DNA from: Mycobacterium innocens
Lineage (GTDB): Bacteria; Actinomycetota; Actinomycetes; Mycobacteriales; Mycobacteriaceae
DNA: 50,441 nt
Assembly: GCF_900566055.1 (NCBI RefSeq)
Contig: NZ_UPHQ01000265.1
Location: 1-50,441 of the forward strand
Direction of reading: 5' to 3'
Part shown: piece after piece, positions 45,771 to 50,441 of the stretch
How the letters are laid out: the number at the start of each line of letters is the position of its first letter
Numbering within the stretch: position 1 is the first letter of the stretch
Made by a program: the position numbers and the translations under genes
The notes under the pieces: model-generated
Seen by the model: only the letters and a program-made list of their open reading frames with translations
Told to the model about the DNA's origin: nothing
Databases searched by the model: none

Positions 45771-47971
45771 CCTACACCGACGACTTCCGCGCCCGCTATT
45801 TCGCCGCGCTGCGTACCTACCTGGACAAGCGCGACGAAGACAGCCTGGCCGTCGGCCATGAGCTCGGACGCCGGGCCTTGGCGGAACGCATCAGCATGCT
45901 CGACATCATCGAGAACCACTTCCGGTTGCTCGACGAGCTCTCGGCAGACGCCGCGTCGGGCCGGCCGATCGCGTTGGAGTTCCTGCTGCAGACCCTGGCC
46001 GCCCTCGACATCGCCACCCGCGGATTCCTCGACGGCACCAGGCGTTACGAGCAGCAGCGGGCCCGGGCCGAGGATCTCGCCCACCGCGACACCTTCCGCA
46101 ACGCGCTGGTGAACTCGTTGCAGGAAGGATTCTTCGTCGCCGACCACGACGGCGCCGTGATCGAGATGAACAGCGCGTTCGCCGAGATCATCGGCTATCC
46201 CCCGGAAGGCTTGCCGTACCGGTGGCCGCATCCGTGGCTGCTCGACAAGAAAAGCGCGGCCCAGCAACAGCAGCGGGTTAGGCGGGACGGCTTTGCCGAG
46301 TACGAGACGCCGATCCGGCACCGCGACGGTCATCTCGTCTGGGTGACGGTGAGTATCAACGCCGTTCGGGGTGCCGTCGCGGATCGAGACGTGTACGTGG
46401 GCACGGTTCGCGACATCACCGCCGAACGAGCTTTCGCCGCAAGGGAAAGCGCTGTGCTGCGGCTGGCCACGTCGGTCGGTGTGGCCAAGAGCCTGGCCGA
46501 GGTGCTGTCCATCACCCTCGACGAATGCCGCAGCGCGGTCGACGTGCAACGCGTGGTTGCCGTTATATGGCCGCCCGGCGACGGTGAACCGACCGTCCAG
46601 GTGGCCGGAGAGCCGTCCGAAAAGTCTTGGCGCAGAATGGATCCGCTGCTGCGTCAGACGTTTGAGGAGGCACGTCAACAGCTGCCGCTGACGGCGAGAA
46701 CGATCGAGTGGCCGGACACTCCGGGTAAGGCCCGAGGACTGGTCGCGGTGCTGTCGGGTGCCGCCGACGTCGCGTTGTGGCTGGAGCTGCGGGTGCCGCG
46801 CTGGGTGACCGCCGAGGATCGGCTACTGGTCACGGTGCTCATCGGTCACCTGAGCCTGGCCATCGGCCATGTCCGGCAATTCGAGAGCGCGCGTGAGACA
46901 TCGTTGACCCTGCAGCGGGCCATGCTGCCGCCGGTGGAGCCGCCGCCGGGCTTCGCCGTCCGCTACGAACCCGCCGTGCCGCCCTTGGAGATCGGCGGCG
47001 ACTGGTACGACGTGCTGCCTCTCGACGACCACCGCATCGGCATTGTCGTCGGCGACTGCGTGGGCCGCGGGTTGCCCGCCGCCGCGATCATGGGCCAGCT
47101 GCGCAGCTCGGCGCGCGCGCTGTTACTCACCGGAGCCCAACCCGCGCTGTTGCTCGAACAACTCGACGCGGCCGCGTCGCTCATTCCCGATGCCTATTGC
47201 ACGACGGTGTTTCTGGCGATCCTGGACACCAAATCCGGGATCCTCGACTACAGCAACGCCGGGCACATGCCCGCGGTGCTTGCCGAGCCCGGCCGCGGGA
47301 CCACGTTGTTGACCGATGCCCGGTCGGTTCCCCTGGCGGTCCGGCGAACGCAGCCGCGCCCGGAGGCTTCCCAGGAATTGCTGCCCGGCTCGACGCTGAT
47401 GCTGTTCACCGACGGCCTGGTCGAGCGCAAGTACGAGTCGATCGACGAAGGCCTGGGACGCGTCGCCGAGGTTTTGGCAGCGTCGACGATGTTGCCGATC
47501 GATGCCGTCGCCGATGCCGTGCTGGGCCGGTTGGCGCCGGTGGCCGGATACGACGACGACGTCGCGATGGTGGCATACCGGCACCCACACGGGCCGCTTC
47601 GCATCGAAACCAGCGCTACCCCAGATCAATTGGCCGGCATCCGGCACCAGCTGGCATGGTGGCTGCGAGCCGCCGACGTCTCCGACGAACGGGCCGGCGA
47701 CATCGTGCTCGTGATCAACGAGGCGTGTACCAATTGCATCGAGCACGCATACCGTGGGCATCCCGTCGGGACCATGCTGGTGGACGTGAGAGCCGTCGAG
47801 GGAGCGGTCCAGGCGCGAGTCGTCGACTCCGGGTCGTGGAAGACGCCGGCGGCCGATCCGGGCGACGGCGGGCGGGGCCTGACGCTGATCAACGCCATCA
47901 GTGACACCGTGGAAATCGACAACAGCCCGGGCGGGACTGCCATCGAGATGACTTTCCGGCTGCCTCGTTAG
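45767..47971 (+). CDS. rsbU: RsbU-like multidomain phosphatase with PAS, GAF and ATPase domains
   Basis: A 734-residue cytoplasmic regulator. Residues 1-85 resemble the RsbT-binding N-domain of RsbU (FRARYFAALRTYLDKRDEDSLAVGHELGRRAL). Then come a PAS domain (about 105-220), a GAF domain (225-375), a PP2C/SpoIIE phosphatase (385-600; GGDWYDVLPL, VVGDCVGRGLPAA, LFTDGLVE) and a C-terminal RsbW-like HATPase (605-734; LVINEACTNCIEHAYRG, GGRGLTLINAISD). It unites activator phosphatase and switch kinase in one chain and may act on STAS proteins such as that at 42905. Its TAG overlaps the stop of the convergent acyltransferase. Confidence 0.92.
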   Translation: MTYTDDFRARYFAALRTYLDKRDEDSLAVGHELGRRALAERISMLDIIENHFRLLDELSADAASGRPIALEFLLQTLAALDIATRGFLDGTRRYEQQRARAEDLAHRDTFRNALVNSLQEGFFVADHDGAVIEMNSAFAEIIGYPPEGLPYRWPHPWLLDKKSAAQQQQRVRRDGFAEYETPIRHRDGHLVWVTVSINAVRGAVADRDVYVGTVRDITAERAFAARESAVLRLATSVGVAKSLAEVLSITLDECRSAVDVQRVVAVIWPPGDGEPTVQVAGEPSEKSWRRMDPLLRQTFEEARQQLPLTARTIEWPDTPGKARGLVAVLSGAADVALWLELRVPRWVTAEDRLLVTVLIGHLSLAIGHVRQFESARETSLTLQRAMLPPVEPPPGFAVRYEPAVPPLEIGGDWYDVLPLDDHRIGIVVGDCVGRGLPAAAIMGQLRSSARALLLTGAQPALLLEQLDAAASLIPDAYCTTVFLAILDTKSGILDYSNAGHMPAVLAEPGRGTTLLTDARSVPLAVRRTQPRPEASQELLPGSTLMLFTDGLVERKYESIDEGLGRVAEVLAASTMLPIDAVADAVLGRLAPVAGYDDDVAMVAYRHPHGPLRIETSATPDQLAGIRHQLAWWLRAADVSDERAGDIVLVINEACTNCIEHAYRGHPVGTMLVDVRAVEGAVQARVVDSGSWKTPAADPGDGGRGLTLINAISDTVEIDNSPGGTAIEMTFRLPR

Positions 47972-49029
47972 CCGAAGAAGACGTTGCGGCGGCGGATCAA
48001 CAGGCCGTACAGCATCTGCTGGATCGTCTCCCGTACGTGGTCGGTCAATTCGAACGTGACGGTGGGGTCGTCGGCATCGGCGCGGTCGTAGTCGGCGGTG
48101 CCGATCGGGCGGCCGAACGCGATGTGCCACTTCGACGGCAGCGGTATCAGCCCGGCCGGGCCGGCCCACGGGAACAACGGGGTGATCGGGAAGTACGGCA
48201 GACCCAACAGCCTCGCCAGCGGCTTGACATCGCCCAGCATCGGATAGATCTCCTCCGAACCCACCACCGCGCACGGGATGATCGGCGCGTTAGCGCGCAC
48301 CGCGGCCGACACGAACCCCCCGCGGCCGAACCGGCGCAGCTTGTAGCGGTCCTTGAAGCACTTGCCCAAGCCCTTGTATCCCTCCGGAAACACCGCGGCC
48401 AGTTCGCCGGCCGCTAGCAGCCGATGGGCGTCGGTCGGGCAGGCCAGCGTGTGACCGGCCTTGCGGGCAACCTCGCCGATGACCGGCAGGTCGAAACACA
48501 AATCGGCGGCCAACGCTCGCAGGTTTCGGTGCGCGGGATGGTGTTCGTGCACCGCCGTCGAGATTATCAGCGCATCGACCGGTAGCACGCCGCCGTGGTT
48601 GGAGACCACCAGTGCCGGGCCTTTGTCGGGCAGGTTTTCGATCCCGCTGACCTCGACCCGGAACCACGACCGGGAGATCAGCCGGAGCAATGGCCTGATC
48701 AGCGCGTCGGTGAAGTGGGGGTCGAAGCCGAACTCGTCGACACGGTAGTCCCCGGTCAGTCGCTTGCGCAGGAATTGGGCAACGGCGGTGACCCGTTCGG
48801 CGAGCTCGTTGGGTTGCGCCTGGGCCGCGGGAACCCTGGCGCCGAAAGCACGCTTCTGATCGAGGTCTCGGATGACGGCGGCGGCCCGCCGGTCAGTGGT
48901 CTTGGAATTGGACGGCGACGACGTGGGCCGCAATGCCGCTTGTCGATTGGTTTGTCGGCCGGCCTGGTTCCGTGCCGCTAAACGTTGTCGATTCGGTTGC
49001 AATGCAATGACATTGGTCCTCGCAGGCAT
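47968..49029 (-). CDS. Glycerolipid acyltransferase-family protein (Rv0502-like)
   Basis: A 353-residue protein of the PlsC/LPLAT superfamily. The acyltransferase core (about 135-340) has NHGGVLPVDALI (NHxG....D, a variant of HX4D), the FPEGYKGLGKCFKDRYKL block and IIPCAVVGSEEIYP, close to mycobacterial Rv0502-type proteins. The N-terminal 100 residues are basic, Gln/Arg/Ala rich and probably disordered. It likely acylates a lysolipid at the membrane face. ATG 49029 has a G-rich sequence upstream; an upstream frame start at 49122 adds nothing family-like. Confidence 0.83.
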   Translation of the reverse strand: MPARTNVIALQPNRQRLAARNQAGRQTNRQAALRPTSSPSNSKTTDRRAAAVIRDLDQKRAFGARVPAAQAQPNELAERVTAVAQFLRKRLTGDYRVDEFGFDPHFTDALIRPLLRLISRSWFRVEVSGIENLPDKGPALVVSNHGGVLPVDALIISTAVHEHHPAHRNLRALAADLCFDLPVIGEVARKAGHTLACPTDAHRLLAAGELAAVFPEGYKGLGKCFKDRYKLRRFGRGGFVSAAVRANAPIIPCAVVGSEEIYPMLGDVKPLARLLGLPYFPITPLFPWAGPAGLIPLPSKWHIAFGRPIGTADYDRADADDPTVTFELTDHVRETIQQMLYGLLIRRRNVFFG

Positions 49030-49344
49030 AGATGAACCCCCCGGCACGCTGAGTGTCTGGAATGGATTTGAAATGCGCCTTGTGTTAGGCCCCGGCCAGC
49101 GCCGCCCCCGCAGCGCATGCAAGGAGCTTAGTCCTTACATATCGCCAATAGAAGACATGGGCTTGGACAAAATTGTCCAGGGTGATCTCGGTCAGATCAC
49201 GGCCTGCTAGAGCACAATTCGCGTGGCGGCATCGCGGCTCATCTGTCCAGGCCGTCAAAATCGCATTAGCGGCCGCGGCGTCTACGGCCGATCCTCGGTT
49301 GAATCGCGGCAGGTTGAGTTACCGGATCCGGGGTATTCAAGGGC
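49030..49344. other. Divergent intergenic region with two operator-like palindromes
   Basis: These 315 bases contain no gene I can support. TGGACAA-AA-TTGTCCA (49164-49179, 7-bp arms) and GTGATC-N7-GATCAC (49182-49200) lie side by side, as a repressor operator might. They are 130-150 bases from each start codon. A SigF-like promoter lies further right at 49313-49336. Confidence 0.5.
49313..49336 (+). promoter_or_regulatory. SigF-type promoter of the diiron-protein gene
   Basis: GTTG (49313-49316), 14 bases, GGGTAT (49331-49336), the same arrangement as upstream of the CheB gene. The GTG at 49345 lies eight bases after the -10, so the mRNA would be leaderless. Confidence 0.5.
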
Positions 49345-50397
49345 GTGACCCGTACAACCTTCAGGCCCGTCGAGCAGCAACGCTCGTCTGCCGTCGAGCC
49401 GTCCTTACCGGCCGGGCACGGACCACTGTCGATCGCCGTGCGCCGTGCGTTAACCGGGCCGGCGCCCCGCGACCAGTTCACCCGCCTCGGCGCCTCCGTG
49501 GGCGACGTCGATCCCTACGGCCACGATCTGCAGCTGGCCTTGTATATGTGCTACGAGCTGCATTACCGCGGTTTTTCCGGAGTGGATCCGACGTGGGAGT
49601 GGAATCCCGCGCTGCTGCACCTACGTGCCGAACTCGAGCGGGCTTTCCTGACGGGCGTGCGCCGTGATGTCGGCCCCATCGAGTCGCACCACACCGCGGT
49701 GGCCGAAATGGACAGGCTCTCGATAGAGCCCGTCGACGGCACTGGGCCGTCGTATTACCTGCGCGACACCGGCACGTGGCAGCAGATGCGTGAATATTTT
49801 GCACATAGATCGCTGTATCACCTCAAAGAGGGTGATCCGCATGCCTGGGCAATTCCGCGCCTGACCGGTCAGGCCAAGGCGGCATTCGTCGCCGTCGAGT
49901 TCGACGAATACGGTGCCGGTTATGGCCCGCGGGTGCACCAGCAGCTTTTCGCCGACCTACTGGACGCGGCCGGACTCGATTCAACCCACTTGGGCTATCT
50001 CGGCGTGGTTCCCGCCGAATCACTGGCGGTGGTCAACATCATGTCGCTGTTCGGGCTGCACCGGCGGTTGCGAGGCGCCGCAATCGGGCACTTCGCGGCG
50101 ACGGAGATCACCTCGCCTCCGGGTTCTCGGCGGATGGTCGAGGCGCTGCGCCGGATGGAGGCACCCGAGGAATGTGTCGCCTTCTACCACCAACACGTGG
50201 AAGCGGACGCGGTGCACGAACAGGTGGTCCGCATGGACGTGGTGGGCGACCTCGCCGCGCGAGAACCGCAGCTCGAGCAGGACATCGTGTTCGGCATGCG
50301 AGCGTTCGAGCTCCTCGAAAACCGGTTGGCCGACTGCCTGATGCGGTCGTGGCAGGCCGGTGAGACATCGCTGCGCAGGCCGTTGGACGAGATGTAG
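49345..50397 (+). CDS. Iron-containing redox enzyme of the heme-oxygenase-like diiron fold
   Basis: A 350-residue all-helical protein of the HDO-type group (iron-containing redox enzyme family). Candidate metal ligands are spread as in that fold: Glu and His in YELHYRGF, Glu and Asp in AVEFDEYG, His and Glu in GHFAATE, and His/Glu/His in HQHVEADAVHE. Such proteins use two irons and oxygen for hydroxylation, N-oxygenation or chain cleavage; the substrate here is unknown. The GTG at 49345 fits a leaderless mRNA. No radical-SAM or condensation partner is next to it in this window. Confidence 0.82.
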   Translation: MTRTTFRPVEQQRSSAVEPSLPAGHGPLSIAVRRALTGPAPRDQFTRLGASVGDVDPYGHDLQLALYMCYELHYRGFSGVDPTWEWNPALLHLRAELERAFLTGVRRDVGPIESHHTAVAEMDRLSIEPVDGTGPSYYLRDTGTWQQMREYFAHRSLYHLKEGDPHAWAIPRLTGQAKAAFVAVEFDEYGAGYGPRVHQQLFADLLDAAGLDSTHLGYLGVVPAESLAVVNIMSLFGLHRRLRGAAIGHFAATEITSPPGSRRMVEALRRMEAPEECVAFYHQHVEADAVHEQVVRMDVVGDLAAREPQLEQDIVFGMRAFELLENRLADCLMRSWQAGETSLRRPLDEM

Positions 50398-50407
50398 GCC
50401 CTCCCGC

Positions 50408-50441
50408 TTAGAAGGGTGGGGGGTCGTCGTCGGGTGGGGCG
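50408..50441 (-). CDS. 3' end of a gene cut by the window edge, possibly an SSB
   Basis: On the minus strand the last codons before a TAA at 50408-50410 encode APPDDDPPPF. An acidic run followed by prolines and a terminal Phe is the tip by which single-stranded DNA-binding proteins recruit partners (DDDIPF in E. coli). The gene would continue beyond the window. With ten residues visible the call rests only on this tail. Confidence 0.4.
   Translation of the reverse strand, partial: APPDDDPPPF

Overview
The window is high-GC actinobacterial DNA and almost certainly comes from a slow-growing Mycobacterium. It carries a PPE-MPTR gene, an antigen-85 mycolyltransferase, a cutinase, DUF3349, DUF4193 and DUF4190 proteins, a hemophore-like protein and PhoT/PstS2-type phosphate genes. 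I cannot fix the species.

Region 1 (about 1-15905) looks like the right part of a genomic island. It opens with a partial gene, a small orphan gene and a decayed IS1634-family transposase. A complete phosphate transporter operon (pstS-pstC-pstA-pstB, minus strand) follows, divergent from an arsenic operon: an ArsR-phosphatase fusion, an ArsC arsenate reductase, a DUF3349 protein and a second phosphate lipoprotein, PstS2. After a strong terminator and an unrecognised low-GC gene comes a minus-strand redox operon: an OsmC-like protein, pyruvate:ferredoxin oxidoreductase (nifJ, with a one-base frameshift), a dihydroorotate-dehydrogenase-like flavoprotein and a 2x[4Fe-4S] ferredoxin. It ends at a 45-bp copy of the 3' part of tRNA-Pro(CGG), the usual footprint of tyrosine-integrase insertion; the orientation places the island on the left.

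Region 2 (15906-26985) is more typical mycobacterial chromosome: a truncated NmrA-like gene, a PPE-MPTR gene with a coupled mini-ORF, a DUF4190 membrane protein, a cytochrome P450, DUF4193, an isochorismatase-like hydrolase, a 51-bp tandem repeat, a nuclease/phosphatase-fold enzyme, an acyl-CoA-dehydrogenase-like gene, a nucleotidyltransferase, an extra Ag85 paralogue and a cutinase.

Region 3 (26986-39397) is a sugar and signalling cluster: a divergent SDR, a GT2/UDP-glucose dehydrogenase deletion remnant, a NodU/TobZ-type carbamoyltransferase, a UDP-xylose-synthase-like epimerase, four glycosyltransferases (one internally deleted), and a CheB / STAS-ATPase / CheR-PAS trio in an apparently non-motile organism.

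Region 4 (39398-50441) holds an AraC regulator, a poxvirus-type topoisomerase IB, a membrane protein, a hemophore-like protein, a STAS protein and a complete RsbR-RsbS-RsbT-RsbX-RsbU stressosome module, followed by an acyltransferase, a heme-oxygenase-fold diiron protein and the tail of what may be an SSB.

The most notable pattern is regulatory. At least eight genes or operons between 24 and 49.4 kb are preceded by close matches to the mycobacterial SigF promoter (GTTT, 15-17 bases, GGGTA), several placed so that the mRNA would be nearly leaderless. The RsbRSTXU partner-switching genes lie in the same stretch. The simplest reading is a SigF/general-stress regulon physically clustered with its own signalling system, with surface glycan or glycolipid enzymes among its outputs.
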